DNA of 60,000 nt from assembly GCF_032854445.1 (NCBI RefSeq), contig NC_088295.1, positions 53,489,249 through 53,549,248 on the forward strand, in the 5' to 3' direction. The notes under the pieces were generated by a model. It ran no database searches, was not told the origin of the DNA, and worked only from the letters and a program-made list of their open reading frames with translations. This document shows, piece by piece, positions 48,532 to 60,000 of this stretch (position 1 is its first letter; the number at the start of each line of letters is the position of its first letter). The DNA is from Liolophura sinensis (taxonomy: Eukaryota > Mollusca > Polyplacophora > Chitonida > Chitonidae). A program made the position numbers and the translations under genes.

Positions 48532-48673
48532 TGGACCCATTTTCACAAAGTCGCGTACAACATCTTTTTATTGTACACTTGTCATACAATATTTTGTACA
48601 TCACTACTACTGTATCCTTGTCCTATATGAGCCATCATCGCACATGTACTACATCTTTGTGAAAATTGGGCCC
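48532..48673. mobile_element. Small inverted-repeat element (~142 bp)
   Basis: Ends CCCATTTTCACAAAG and CTTTGTGAAAATTGGG form near-perfect terminal inverted repeats around a short non-coding core; a short MITE or hairpin-forming element. Confidence 0.6.
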
Positions 48674-48699
48674 TGAAGAATAGGGTATTGGGAAGTTAA

Positions 48700-48852
48700 T
48701 TTATTTGATTGGTGTTTTACTCCATACTTGAGAGTATTTCACTGATATGACGCCGGTCAGCGTTATCATGGGAGGAAACCGGGCAGAGTCCGGGGGAAAC
48801 TCATAACCATCTGCAGGTTGCGGACAGACCTTCCCACGTATGACCAGAGAGA
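48700..48852 (-). mobile_element. SINE family A copy, truncated
   Basis: Reverse match from tail to the CCTTCCCACGTATGACC segment, without the tRNA head. Confidence 0.82.
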
Positions 48853-49711
48853 GTGGGAAGTTTAACAGTGGGTGAAAACCTGATATTCCTACCATTATAT
48901 ATTGTCCTCTTTGACAAGAAAGGTCATGATGGTAAGACTTTGTGAACCAATCCATTCAGGAAACAGTTTTAAATATATACTTTTTCATGTGGTGGTAAGC
49001 TATGTATACATTTGACCTTCTACACCTAATTCAGTTTGGAGTCAGACCAGGAATACAAACCCAATTATCCAGATGATCTGAAACGCTAATTGCAACAGCG
49101 TGAAAGAAACCATATCAATCACGCCAAATGTTCTTCATAAAAGGTGTCCAAGCATTGGGAGACACTATTTCTAAAACCAATGCTTAAACAGTTAGCTGTT
49201 TCACTGGACCAAGTGCTTGGTGTACTTTTCTAGCGAGATTCATTTGCTGAATGTTTTACGCTGTATTGTAGAGACATCACCTTGAAAAGGTGTTCGGTAA
49301 GCAAATGGATAAAATTATGTCTCCCAGTGTTTGACACCCAGTATGCTGGATTGCAGATGTGGCGTTAAACCACAATTATCCATTGACTTGCAAACAATTA
49401 CTTATTTATATTTCAGGCTGAAGTTGGAAGGAAAGTCCTAAAATTTTAACCCTACTTTCATGTATATCTATAAATTCATTTCTATTCATCAGCCAAGAAT
49501 CAAAGTTACAGAGCGGTGTTCATACAGGCAATGCACCTGTTCACCAATGCATTTTTCGTCTGTTCAAAAAAAAATAATGTTCAAATTAAGAATCAATGTT
49601 GAAGTAGGACAACCATTATTTGGTCATTTTCCTTTACAAATTATGGTTACAAATCTATTTGTAACTTACGATGATCAGGACAATCCAAACCCGATACCAG
49701 AAACTCATTAC

Positions 49712-49945
49712 TTTTAGATTTATTTATTTGTTTGATTGGTGTTTTACACTGTACTCAAGAATATTTCATTTATACAATAGTGGCCAGCTTTTTGCTTGGA
49801 GGAAACTGAGCATATCCCAGGGAACACCCATAACAATCCACAGGTTGCTGCAAGATCTTTGCAAGCACAGGTATGACCAGAGTGGAAGCCAGCATGAGCT
49901 GAATTTGAACTCACAGCCATCATATTGGTGAGAGGCTGAGGTCCT
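49712..49945 (-). mobile_element. SINE family A copy, diverged, near full length
   Basis: Reverse match running from the A/T tail to a tRNA-like head region ending near ggtgagaggctgaggtcc. Confidence 0.75.
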
Positions 49946-50039
49946 GAGTACTGTTAGGAAGTTTCTGGTTGCCTTGAGAACAGACAATATGTCATAATCC
50001 GCATGATGAAAAAAATTCAATAAAAATCATATTGTTAAC

Positions 50040-51012
50040 AATCTTTAATTTATTCAGCTAACAACTGGGAAAATGTACAGTAGCATGTACAGATCTTTGT
50101 AATACATGACCTTCTTAATCCCCACCAATGTAACAATATTACAATCTTTCATCAGGTGTTATACACCAAAGTCAACAATATTCGACTCCTCTGTTAGCAG
50201 CCAAGTTTAGTAGTGAAAGAAATTTACAAATCCAAAGATCTAAAGCTGGACCATTCAGCAAGAGATGGACTCAAACACACGACTTGACTCCACTTGATCA
50301 GCTCCACATAAAGAGGTACAGGATGCTGAGTTAGTTGATGAAATAACAAATGAAGTTTTACATTATTTCAAATAATTTTTATCCACTTTGTTTACAGCAG
50401 GGTAATTAGTAGTTCGATGAAATGATAGGCGATTTACTAAAGAGCCAAGCATACAAATAAGTTACAAATATCTACTGTTCTTTGTTTCTTAAGCACAGAT
50501 ACATGAATGCACACAATGTATTAGCATACTTGATGATAGACAGGAATGTTTGTTTCAACAAGGCATACAGTACTTTAACATCATTATATTGTACTAGATC
50601 AAAATCTGTTTTATGTGATTACCTTTAGATAGCCTAGCTCTAATGTTACACTATTTTTTTTCTGTTTTCTTTGATTGATTTCTTTTTTCCAGAATACTTA
50701 TAGAATGGGAGAGTCGTTACAGCATTTTACTACATGTACATAATGAACCCAATCAAAATGCCTGCCACAAAGTTGTCGGTGAAAGTTGAGATTTGAGGAG
50801 TCCAGGCAAATCCTTCAAATACACAGGAAATGTCCATGATTTTACTGCTCTGCTTTGTATATATTTACCAGATTTCAGAATTACAGGAGCCTTTAACTCT
50901 CCAGAACCATCTGTATTCTTGCTATGCTTCAATTCTTTAATTCCTTCACCTACAGCTTGAACACATACATGTATATGCAGGTATGTCTGGTTATTGCAGG
51001 TTAGCAGTTTCT
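50040..51012 (-). other. WASHC3: Probable WASHC3 3' UTR
   Basis: Non-coding after the WASHC3 stop. A - strand AATAAA (TTTATT on +) near 50048 is a candidate poly(A) signal, giving a 3' UTR of about 1 kb. Confidence 0.35.
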
Positions 51013-51127
51013 TCAATCGCTAAATCCGCTACTTTCATCACCCGTGTCATCACTTCCATCACTGAAATCATCACTGTCATCTTTTTTGGAGGGGCCGCTG
51101 GATTCTGGCATAGGAGCATCAGGTGTG
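51013..51127 (-). CDS. WASHC3: WASHC3 exon 6 with stop
   Basis: Acidic Ser/Asp-rich tail ending SSGFSD, then TGA at 51015-51013. Acceptor AAG after a long T tract at 51128-51142. Confidence 0.95.
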
Positions 51128-54100
51128 CTTGAAAAAAAAAAAATTATTTTCAAATTTCAATACTGGAAATAGAATTTCATAACATAACAGCCTGGCAGAT
51201 ATTCTAATGTAGTTGTTGCAATTATGAAGTACATTCAGAAAAACTTTAACCTGTGCTTTCAGAGCACTGAGTGAAGAAAACATCTTGAATTTTTGTAAGG
51301 GTAGTGGCACAAAGAGCCATAGATTCTCATTAGCTTAAAACAAAGAAAAAGAACAACAAAAGCGAGCCTACTCACTCAAGTAAATTTTCATTCAGTCCTT
51401 CTGCGATCATCTTAAGTTTTATAGCTTGAGCTGGTACACCCTGTAAAACAGGAATCCATGATGAGATCATTCTGTTCAACTTGTTATTTGATTAATGCTC
51501 ATATTACATTCACCAATGTTTTGCTTATGGTATGGTGGTTAGGAACAGTTAGAGGAGAAGGTGAGATGGCTCCATCCTGATCACACATTCTCCGAACCAT
51601 TGATCATTTAGAGGAGCACCTAGTTCAAAAAAAGATTACCAAACAAAAAAAAAAAAAAAAAAAAAAATTCAAGTGAACCCATTAACACTTCTGTTTCTAT
51701 GTATCCACAAAGAATGAAAAGAGCATATACAAAACAACTGAGGATATTGCTTCCACTCAAAGTCACGCTTAGAAATATCTGTAAGGCAGACAGAGAAACT
51801 GTCAATCTGGTTACACTGGCAACGGCAGAAATGAATGGACAAATGAGAGATGCAACACACTTTTGGGTATAAGCACTTGCGAAACAGCTGGAGTTTCAGC
51901 CTGGACACAAAGATCATATCTATCTAAACAGCAGATTACCATGACAAGCGCAGAAATGGACAAAGGCGAGTCATGACATATTGTCACCTTTGTATCCACA
52001 AAAAACTTAAAATAGCAGATAAATAAATATTATATAGCCCGGACACGAAGTCAGATGTACAGGACAAAATACCTATGCCACAACATGCTCTGTGTATTTG
52101 CGGCAGGCATAAACAAACAAAACATGAGCAAGATGTGTGTATGCAACCAAAACATGAGCAAGATGGGTGTATACAAACAAAGCATGAGCAAGATGGGTGT
52201 AAACAACCAAAATAAGAGCAAGAATGGTGTATACAAACAAAACATGAGCTGGAAGGTTGTATACAAACAAAACATGGGCAAAATGGGTGTATATAAACAA
52301 AACATGAGCAGGAAAGTTGTACACAAACAAAACATGGGCAAAATAGGTGTAAATAAACAAAACATGAGCAAGACAGGTGTAAACAACCAAAATATCAGCA
52401 AGATGGGTGTATGCAACCAAAACATGAGCAAGATGGGTGTATACAAACAAAGCATGAGCAAGATGGGTGTATGCAACCAAAACATGAGCAAGATGGGTGT
52501 ATACAAACAAAACATGTGCAAGACGCATGTATACAAACAAAACATGGGCATTGAAATATGAATTTCCTAAATTCAAAAACTTTTTTTGTGGAATACTAGC
52601 AGTTATTCGCTATTTTGTGTTTTGGAAAGATACAAACATGTGGGTTTTGGATTAAAAAAAAGACACGTGGCATATTGTACTTGCCCTTTAATATTTGCCT
52701 TAAATCATTCGCAAATAAACATAAATATCAACCTTTCTTCAACAAAAACTGAAACATGAATATAATTCAGAAAATCTGATAAAACGAGTAACTTACTTAG
52801 TCATGGATGAAGATTTAGGTCTAATACAGTAACTGTTTAACACTACATATGTTTTCTGAGAGTGGGGCCCCCAACTTACCACTTGTAACATCTTAAAGAA
52901 TTTAGCATATCTAGGATCTTGAGCTACTGTTTTTTCTGGTTTCTTCTCTTCCACAGGCTGAGGTGTTTCACTGGGCTGAGCAGCTGCAGCAGGATTCTGT
53001 CAACACAAACATCAAACCTCAGAATACCTCTTCTTGGCCAATATGTTGGCACATGTACATGTATATCTATATGCAATAATTAATGAAAGAGCCGCTGAAG
53101 CATGTCAGGCCTGAAGATACAGGACAAATCATGCGTGGGTGGAATCATCCATGGGTTAAGTTGTCTGACACAAATCAAGAAGACCATTGGTCAAGTCATT
53201 TGAAATACTCGTATAGCCATAAAATTCTAAACACTACAATGCATTTTTAGAGGCAAATAAATGTCACAAAATATTATTTTTGGTGCTGGAACTTAGATTT
53301 TTCCAATAGGGTATAATATTACCATCCAACTAAACCTTAAAGCATCTTTCCCTCGTCAATAGAACTCTTACAATCTGGAAACAATGAGCAAGTTAGTCAT
53401 GGATGAAATTTACAGTCATTTCCGATATATAGCAATATTGTCCAAGATACTGAGTTAAGCCGTGCAAGACTTTACTATTGAAAAAAATGAAAAATAATGT
53501 GTGAGTGACACGTAAGGCAACAGAATTTGTATCTTACTTGTGCGGAGTCCCCTGCTGTGGTTGTTGTAGCTGACACACTTGACTCTGATGATGGAGTACT
53601 GCTTGTTGGAGCTGTCACAGTTTCTAAACCAGGGATAGATGACAACTGTCCAACATAATGCAGAAGTTTGATATAGATTAGCAGACTGACATACAGTTGA
53701 TGCAGTTGATATGTGCAAGGTATAGGACGTATTTCACATATATTTTCTTAACCTGATTTTGGGCATAAACTAGTTCATCAGATTTGTAAAATACAGCCTT
53801 TTGCTGAAAACTGAATATCTGTCTTATTTTGGAACCTAACTCCACTGTATAGAATTTCCAGAAGAATGTATGTCTGTATGTATGCGAACCATGAGACATG
53901 ACCTTCCACCCAGTCACATTATACTGACACTGGGCCAACCAGTCCTGTTTCCTTGATATAACTTCTAGTGCTGAACTGCAAGTGAGGCAGCAACAAGTAT
54001 CATTTCTTGGTATGACCTGACCACGGTGTGATCCCGGGTCTCCCGACTTTGATGCGAGTACTCTCACTTCCAGAAGAGAACAATATCACAATATATGTGA

Positions 54101-55890
54101 AAATAGACACCTCACATACATATAAAACAGAATTACAGTGGATGTCTACACCATGTTGTACCTGAACATATCTCCCTATAACATTAAACAGTAGCAGCAA
54201 TTTTCTCATGACTGCTTCTATTCTATTTATGTTTATATAACCTGAGTTTACTTTATTTTAGGCATTCACAGCTTTTCCCATGTAGTTTTAATGAATTCTG
54301 ACAGCTTGGGATCATATAATTGAGGTGACAACTGAGATTATTAATCCCAATTAGAAAACAATGGCTGTATAGATAAGCTGAAACCACTACAGCTACCTGT
54401 CTGGCTAACCTGTCGTTTGTCTGCTAACAACGTCAGCCTAATTCAAATCTAATGTAACATCTTTACTAGCAATAGTCAGTGGGGGATAACTGTCTCTCAA
54501 ACATGTGGCATCATGTTCTTTTTCATGCAGCTATCACTACACCAAAAGTTAAGAAAGAATAATTCTCTTTTAATTATCTTTGGTTTTGATGAACTAGTTC
54601 ACCAGACACTAAACATATATGACAAATTTGCAAGTCCATTCATGTAAAAGCAATTAATGTTGATTTAATGGCATGAATATTTTGCTATGAAAAAAATCTG
54701 ATCAATAATGTAAGATACTTTAAAAACAAAAATAAATACAAAATACTGAGAATTAGCGAGTAAAAACTTGTTTGGTCCATCAAAATTTAACCAATTTTAG
54801 AACTGAGAATATGCAAGACTTAGCTTCTAAATCTAAATTCATGATTCTTAAGATTTGTTTCAATACCAATGAAGGGTTAATTGCATTTGTACCTTTGTTT
54901 CTAAAATGCTCATGGTAAATTCTAATCTCTGTATCCTCACAGAGAGATCTGAGAGCTTCTCCTCACATACTCCTGAGAAATGGTTGAGAAACCTGGCTGT
55001 GTGGGAAATGAAATGGTTCAGGAAAGCTATAGTTCTTTTCTGGTGGATAGCTTCAACCTGAAAGGAAATTAAAGTAAATATAACTACAAAATGTCACTAA
55101 TGCAAATATTTTTGTGCATTAGAATTTCAACAATTACAGAAGTTCATATACAACTGCCACTGTAACGCTACCCTAAGTTCAATTCTTGGAGTCAGCCTTG
55201 AGCTAATGTATCGACTGACAGCTCGGCTTTTAAACTCTTAGAGTAGGGATCAATTTTTAAACTCAGATGTATGCCAGAATGACAGCTCCAATCAGTTAAC
55301 CCGGCAAGAGTATAAATGGAGATTGATAAAGCGACCTTACTTCAACAAATTTTGACAATTTAACACTATTAACATTTTTAAATGCACAACAATCTGACTA
55401 GAACCAGCTGTCAGGCAGTACCAGTACATTAGTATGGCAGCTCTAAGCCTGATACTCAGACAAACTTAAGAGGGGCACACAGGCGTGTTAAATATATGTT
55501 AGTGTAGTCTCACTATTTTCTGGTTAGGCTTGACACCAACATAAAATTATGATTGCTGGGGAAAATAGGCTTTTGTGATTTTCTTTGAAGTCCGATATAG
55601 AACAACCAAGCAATTCTTTATCAGATAAATTGGTGTCCTAGCCCCCAGGGATATTAAAAGTATGAATACCAGAGGGACATGAGTAGCTGCAAACTTCTGT
55701 TACAAGTAACCCATGTGGATGGACGTTATTGAATGTCATTTTTATGGACAGGCATCATCATGTGATTGGCCGGGCAACAACAACATCAACACTGCCTATC
55801 TTTCGTAGATTAATGTACTTGTTTTTAAGTGACAACAACCTTGGTGTAATCTATACCAGGTCCAACGAGTGGAAGGCCGTCAGAATCCAT
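51013..55890 (-). CDS. WASHC3: WASHC3 / CCDC53, WASH complex subunit 3 (complete)
   Basis: Small coiled-coil subunit of the WASH regulatory complex, which activates Arp2/3 on endosomes and drives cargo sorting. Six coding exons in transcription order: 55890-55840, 55057-54893, 53645-53538, 52996-52880, 51440-51376, 51127-51013. All borders are AG/GT on the - strand and phases join cleanly into 206 residues (the human protein is about 194). The N-terminus reads MDSDGLPLVGPGIDYTK, followed by the conserved helix with FLNHF and CEEKLSDLSVRIQRLE, then LSSIPGLE, a Ser/Thr-rich linker, the conserved DPRYAKFFKMLQVGVP block, and an acidic Ser/Asp tail ending in SSGFSD. The start is chosen because exon 1 matches the family N-terminus exactly at Met. 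It converges with CSTF3 and is head to head with TNPO3. Confidence 0.96.
51376..51440 (-). CDS. WASHC3: WASHC3 exon 5 (GVPAQAIKLKMIAEGLNENL)
   Basis: 21 codons plus two bases, continuing the conserved VGVP..AI..KM..EGL block. Acceptor CAG at 51443-51441, donor GTGAGT from 51375. Confidence 0.95.
52109..52552 (+). repeat. 30-bp minisatellite, ~15 copies, WASHC3 intron
   Basis: Unit CATGAGCAAGATGGGTGTAT plus ACAAACAAAA. The period is a multiple of three and the unit lacks stops on both strands, so it yields spurious ORFs of ~167 codons. Confidence 0.94.
52880..52996 (-). CDS. WASHC3: WASHC3 exon 4 (DPRYAKFFKMLQV)
   Basis: 39 codons ending in the conserved DPRYAKFFKMLQV block. Acceptor CAG at 52999-52997, donor GTAAGT from 52879. 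The next intron carries the 30-bp array. Confidence 0.96.
53538..53645 (-). CDS. WASHC3: WASHC3 exon 3 (LSSIPGLE, Ser/Thr-rich linker)
   Basis: 36 codons starting LSSIPGLETV, then low-complexity Ser/Thr. Acceptor CAG at 53648-53646, donor GTAAGA from 53537. Confidence 0.95.
54893..55057 (-). CDS. WASHC3: WASHC3 exon 2 (coiled coil)
   Basis: 55 codons with HQKRTIAFLNHF and CEEKLSDLSVRIQRLE; phase 0 both ends. Acceptor CAG at 55060-55058, donor GTACAA from 54892. Confidence 0.97.
55840..55890 (-). CDS. WASHC3: WASHC3 exon 1 (start codon)
   Basis: 17 codons, MDSDGLPLVGPGIDYTK, too short for ORF searches but a close match to the family N-terminus (DGLPL.G.GIDLTK). Donor AAG|GTTGTT at the low end; phase 0. 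Confidence 0.94.
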
Positions 55891-56301
55891 GTTTTGGTGA
55901 AACAATATTGCACAAACTTAGGCTGATATCACTGAAAAGGGGTGTGTCGACAAGCATCACATCATCTTTCCCAAACTTTATGACGAGACTGGTACCTTGT
56001 GTAACCACATATTAACAGATAGGGGAAATGTACGCGACTATGTTTTGATTGACCATTTTTCTAAAACATATTCTTTCTTCTATAAAATAAGTTTATCTAT
56101 TCTATAAAAATATAATTAGAATTATTTTTCAGCACTGGGTGCCTTAGTCTCCCACATGAACTCCGCACTACATGAAACTTCCGGTGAACAAGGCCCTGAA
56201 AAGTTTTTGCCGGTGCGTGTAAAAATTTACCGCCTGGCGTGCGGATTTTGTATAAAGGTTGATTTTGGACAGGAGGCATCGTAACAGAGTTCAGTCTTGT
56301 C
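55891..56301. promoter_or_regulatory. WASHC3-TNPO3 bidirectional promoter region
   Basis: Only 411 bp separate the divergent start codons of WASHC3 (55890, -) and TNPO3 (56302, +), so both 5' UTRs and promoters must lie here unless a non-coding first exon exists. A TATAAA at 56251-56256 lies about 46 nt before the TNPO3 ATG; it may be too close to act as a classical TATA box. Confidence 0.7.
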
Positions 56302-56418
56302 ATGGAGAGCGTTCCAACTATCGAAACTGTGCAACAAGCACTCCACGCCCTGTACCGAAATCCCGATGTTGTTGGAAAAGAGAAGGCATCAGTTTGGTTG
56401 GGTGAACTGCAGCGATCG
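56302..56418 (+). CDS. TNPO3: TNPO3 exon 1 (start codon)
   Basis: 39 codons, phase 0 at the 3' end. ATG context is gtcATGG; no in-frame alternative start matches the family better. Confidence 0.95.
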
Positions 56419-59400
56419 GTGAGTTCATCCACACTTGAGTTTACATGTGCTTTTGTTTTGACATTGCAGTACTTTGTGCGCCCAGGAACTAACTATTACT
56501 GATTGAAATGCAACTGTCTGTGATGTGTGTAGGAAGTTGACGCTTGAAGTGGAGTACATGTACGTCAAGCATCTACAAGTTTTGAATGTGACTTTAAATT
56601 AAGAATATAGGCCTATATCTATCTTATATGATGATGTATGTATCAGTGTCAGGTGATTGTACGCTCTCTCAAAATACTGAGGTAGAATTTGTGTGAGCAA
56701 CATATATTTAGCAAAAGAAAGTAGAGATTGCCTGTTTTAGTCTCCAGTTTAAAAGTACAGAAAGAAATATGCATATGATAGTAACACTTTATACATGTAA
56801 GATAAAAATCAGTGTAGTAGGGGCCTACATGCCAAGAGGACATTTACTAAGTATAAAAGCAGATGTACTCTTAAATTGAGTTTTTATTTCTGTGGATTAT
56901 GTCAGATGACAGTTTTTGTGATACAGATACTATTGCCGTCAGATTTCTTGTTTTCATAGCATGACTTATGCCATATGTCGGCTTCTGTGCAAAATTGATC
57001 AGGTCCAGGGATCACAAAGCAAACTTAGACAAGTCAAAATTTCAAATCACTTCAAAATTGTTATTTCTTACATAGCAAGCTCAAAATATAACTTGACAAC
57101 GTAAATTCTGGATAAGCTATTGTGAACCCAAATTTCAGTTAAATTGACAGAAAGGACCATACCATGTTTAATGATTGAAATTTTGACTTAAACCTAAAAT
57201 CGCCTTGTCATCCCGGGGTGAGATGTATACAAGAAAGAAATAAGGCCCTGCTCAGGTGAAGATGTGCTGAATGATGCCAAACATTGGTAATGAATACAGG
57301 TGAAAATATCCACAGGTAACAGTTCCAAAAAATGCGTGCTCATGTTTGATTCCCTGTTTGTCCCATGATGAGGCAAACACACCATTGTAATGTCTACTGT
57401 TATGAAAATAAGTGAAATATGAAGTCAACACATCAAGTTAACCATTGGATGAGGAATAACTGAAAAGAATCCACAGCACCATCGATAAGAGTGGAAATTG
57501 CAAATACAATGAGCAGGCCTCTGTGGTTGAGGTAGTTAGCATGCAGATGCAGCGCAGTGACCCAGGAGACTCTCACCAATGCGGTAACTGTGAGTTCATT
57601 TCAGCTCATGCTGGCTTCTTCTGCGGCCATACGTGGGAAGGTCTGCTAGCAAGCTGTGGATGGTGGTGGCTTTCCTCAGGGCTCAGCCCGGTTTCCTCTC
57701 ACCATAATTTTGGCCACCATAGTATAAGTGAAATATTCTGGAGCACAGCATAAAACACCAATCAGATAAATGAATACTAATACACTGATAGTCAAAGCCT
57801 CACTTGTAAGATTGGCATGTAGCAAAGAGACAGATAATGGATCTGCTAAATATTTCCACATCTAGTGTCTGCATTCTGTGGCTAGTTAAGGGCATTTGAT
57901 TAAATGTGGCATATTTGGCCTGATGAGCTTTACGTGTAAAGCATAATAACAAGTGGTGGGTGTTCCATAGTGTTGGCCTGTGTACACATTGAGTACTGTA
58001 ATTTACAAAATTCAGGAATAAATGTTAAGGTAAATGTTATGGGTGGTATCTCAAAAAGTATTGCATATGTTGAGCATTGGTTTTGCATACATGTACAGCT
58101 CAATAGTTTGACAGGGATGTGCCATTGTTGATGTGCTGCCAGCATGTTAATTACCGTAAATTAGGAAGAACACGATCTTCATGTCTCTGTTGAATGGATG
58201 TTAAAGTAAATTTTTAAGAACTTAGCGTTTGCGTATTGAGCTGAAGTTTGCATTCTTGCTGCACGTGAGCTCTTGGTACCAAACCTATTTTTAATGAGCT
58301 GATGCTAAGGTATGGGTATGATAAGTGGTTTCATGCGCAGAAGGGCTAATTTTGTTGTCTCTTCATTTTATTTCTTTCATTATGTAGTATGTTCTTTCAT
58401 TATGTAGTATGTTCTTACTGCCCTTGATTGAGTGGTTGGTACTGTAACATGACATCTAACAACATGTATATATGAGTTTATCTGACAGATTAAAAGACAA
58501 GAGACTTAGTAGTGGGGATTATCATCATAAGACGATGGCAGGTGGTCTACACCAGACTGGTTTCAACTTGCTTTAAACTCTTTTTTGTCCAGTGACACAT
58601 CTGTGATAGCTGGGAGAGAAGCTCCCTGTAGTTTTATGTCCTGTCCACTCAGCCTGTATTTAATCTTCTCATATTCTATAGGGAACATGCAGCTGTTCGG
58701 ATAGCGTTTGCACTGGATTCTTGTAAGATTGACATGCAGCAAAGGGCTCTTGTCTGTTGGAAATTTGAGCTACGTGTAGAGATTAGAAAAGAATGATGGG
58801 CAGTGGAACAGTTTTCCATTTTTTTCACCTTTTCACAGAAAATAGACATGCAAGATAACATGCAAAAATGTAACACAATCATTACCATGTTCATTTATTT
58901 ACTCAGATAATGTTCAGTTCCAGTTCCCCTTTAGTCTGGTGTGATAACATAATTAGGCAAATTACCTACTCTGGCCTCTGGCTGTATATACTGCACTGTT
59001 AATGTAGGAGTGGAATTGGCATACATAGTAGGCCACAGTGGGAAGCTATTATATTCTCACTTCGTGCTGGTCAAAACAGTGGCAGTTGACACAATTTTCT
59101 AATGTATACACAAATCAGGCATCAAGCTCATATATGTAACCGAGGCTAACCATATATGCATGTGTAGTACATTACATATGTTCATCAAATAGGCCCACAT
59201 TTAGAAAAAAACTGAAGGTTTTGATCCCACACTTTAAATGTGACATTGTGACCATGCATATAGAACACTTTTTGAGAGACATGAATGAAAGAAAGCTGTA
59301 TGAACTTTATTTAAATAAACTGAACAACTATCTTATTTTTTGTCAGATTTCCTTATTAGTTTTGATACAGCTTGATTAGTTTGGCTGCCCAACAGTTTAG

Positions 59401-59867
59401 GAGCCCAGATCAAAAATGGCTCTAGATAGGGAGCTGGTGTATCGCCTAGATTGGGATATCATTTTTGTATTGTTGCTGTCTGCCTCTGTGGAAAATTTTG
59501 GCAAAGACACTTTTTGTAGCCTGTTAGTGTTAAACTCATGTTTTGCATCTCAAAATACAAGATTGTATTCATGCATATTTAATTCCGTGTTTTATCATTG
59601 TTTATTCACTTTTTTGTGTTGAAATTGAGTTGTTTTCAGTTGTTGATGGGTTTTTCCGTAAACTGTTATACAGCATACATTTGGTCAAATCTATATCTAG
59701 ATAATTAAGAAAAAATTATGTCACATTTATTGCTGTGGGACCGTCTTATCATATGGTGTATTCTTTTATTATTTCAGGTTTTTGCTTGGCAGGTAGCCGA
59801 TCAATTGCTCAGACTCAATCATGATCTGGAGTCCTGTTATTTTGCTGCTCAGACTATGAGGACAAAG
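56302..59867 (+). CDS. TNPO3: TNPO3 / transportin-3, first two coding exons (runs off window)
   Basis: Importin-beta-family receptor that imports SR splicing factors into the nucleus. Coding exons 56302-56418 and 59778-59867 give the first 69 residues. Exon 1 reads [20 protein letters not shown]....[12 protein letters not shown], matching the family N-terminus ([22 protein letters not shown]). Exon 2 continues [11 protein letters not shown]...[14 protein letters not shown], the conserved importin-N-like helix with CYFAAQTM. Borders: exon 1 donor gtgagt from 56419, exon 2 acceptor ttcag ends at 59777, donor gtaaaa from 59868. The rest of the ~920-residue protein lies beyond 60000. Confidence 0.96.
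57512..57772 (+). mobile_element. SINE family A copy, old, near full length, TNPO3 intron 1
   Basis: Diverged head (GGCCTCTGTGGTTGAGG...) through tail (ATAAGTGAAATATTCTGGAG). No clear target-site duplication remains. Confidence 0.85.
59778..59867 (+). CDS. TNPO3: TNPO3 exon 2
   Basis: 30 codons, phase 0 at both ends, too short for simple ORF searches. [11 protein letters not shown] is diagnostic of TNPO3. Confidence 0.96.
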
Positions 59868-60000
59868 GTAAAACAGATTAGTTGACAATTTTCATGTCTT
59901 GCTATTTAGTGAACACTGAGTTAAGGCTATACATGTACGTGGCTTTTATGCTTGAGAATAAGTGCCAAATGTGACAGAATAAAAGCTGTGCCAAGTAAAG

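Larger units (their letters stand above)
46795..50039. other. Convergent intergenic region between CSTF3 and WASHC3
   Basis: No coding signal. It holds a 35-bp array (47311-47800), a ~100-115-bp array (48105-48530), a small inverted-repeat element (48532-48673) and SINE copies. Confidence 0.7.

Noticed and set aside
52051-52576. ORFs of 166-168 codons on both strands
   Set aside because: Produced by the 30-bp array inside a WASHC3 intron.

Overview
This is a piece of an animal nuclear genome. It has genes split by GT/AG introns, AT-rich introns, tRNA-derived SINEs, short inverted-repeat DNA elements and very many minisatellites. The SINE tail (A/T-rich, ending in AATAAATAAATA-type repeats) and the general look suggest a lophotrochozoan, most likely a marine mollusc or a similar invertebrate. 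This is inference; no species can be named from the sequence alone.

Three conserved protein genes are present. (1) CSTF3 (CstF-77, cleavage stimulation factor subunit 3) lies on the + strand. Eighteen coding exons run from 27103 to the stop codon at 44664 and give 645 residues. The first ~75 residues of the family are missing and I found no exon for them in the first 27 kb, so that stretch is probably a very long intron or the exons lie upstream. (2) WASHC3 (CCDC53, WASH complex subunit 3) lies on the - strand. It is complete, with six coding exons from 55890 down to 51013 (206 residues). (3) TNPO3 (transportin-3) starts on the + strand at 56302. Its first two coding exons (69 residues) are present and the rest runs off the right edge. 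CSTF3 and WASHC3 converge with a ~6.3 kb gap. WASHC3 and TNPO3 are head to head, with start codons 411 bp apart, so they probably share a bidirectional promoter.

Layout: 1-27102 holds no recognised coding exon, but many tandem arrays (34, 113, 28, 28, 19, 47 and 35 bp units), a decayed Tc1/mariner transposase, MITEs and SINE fragments. 27103-44664 is CSTF3, with several introns largely filled by minisatellites. 44665-51012 is the convergent intergenic region with 3' UTRs, SINEs and two more arrays. 51013-55890 is WASHC3, with a 30-bp array in one intron. 55891-56301 is the shared promoter region. 56302-60000 is the start of TNPO3.

The most unusual feature is at 32431-33565. The 3' end of a CSTF3 coding exon, together with its 5' splice site, has been amplified into about eleven tandem copies (110-bp units, then 87-bp units). 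The 87-bp units stay in the CSTF3 reading frame, and several copies carry both an acceptor-like and a donor-like site around a possible in-frame 24-nt microexon. A second point is an early intron with an in-frame stop and a poly(A) signal at the place where CstF-77 genes are known to make a truncated autoregulatory transcript. Tandem arrays cover roughly one seventh of the window by my estimate.
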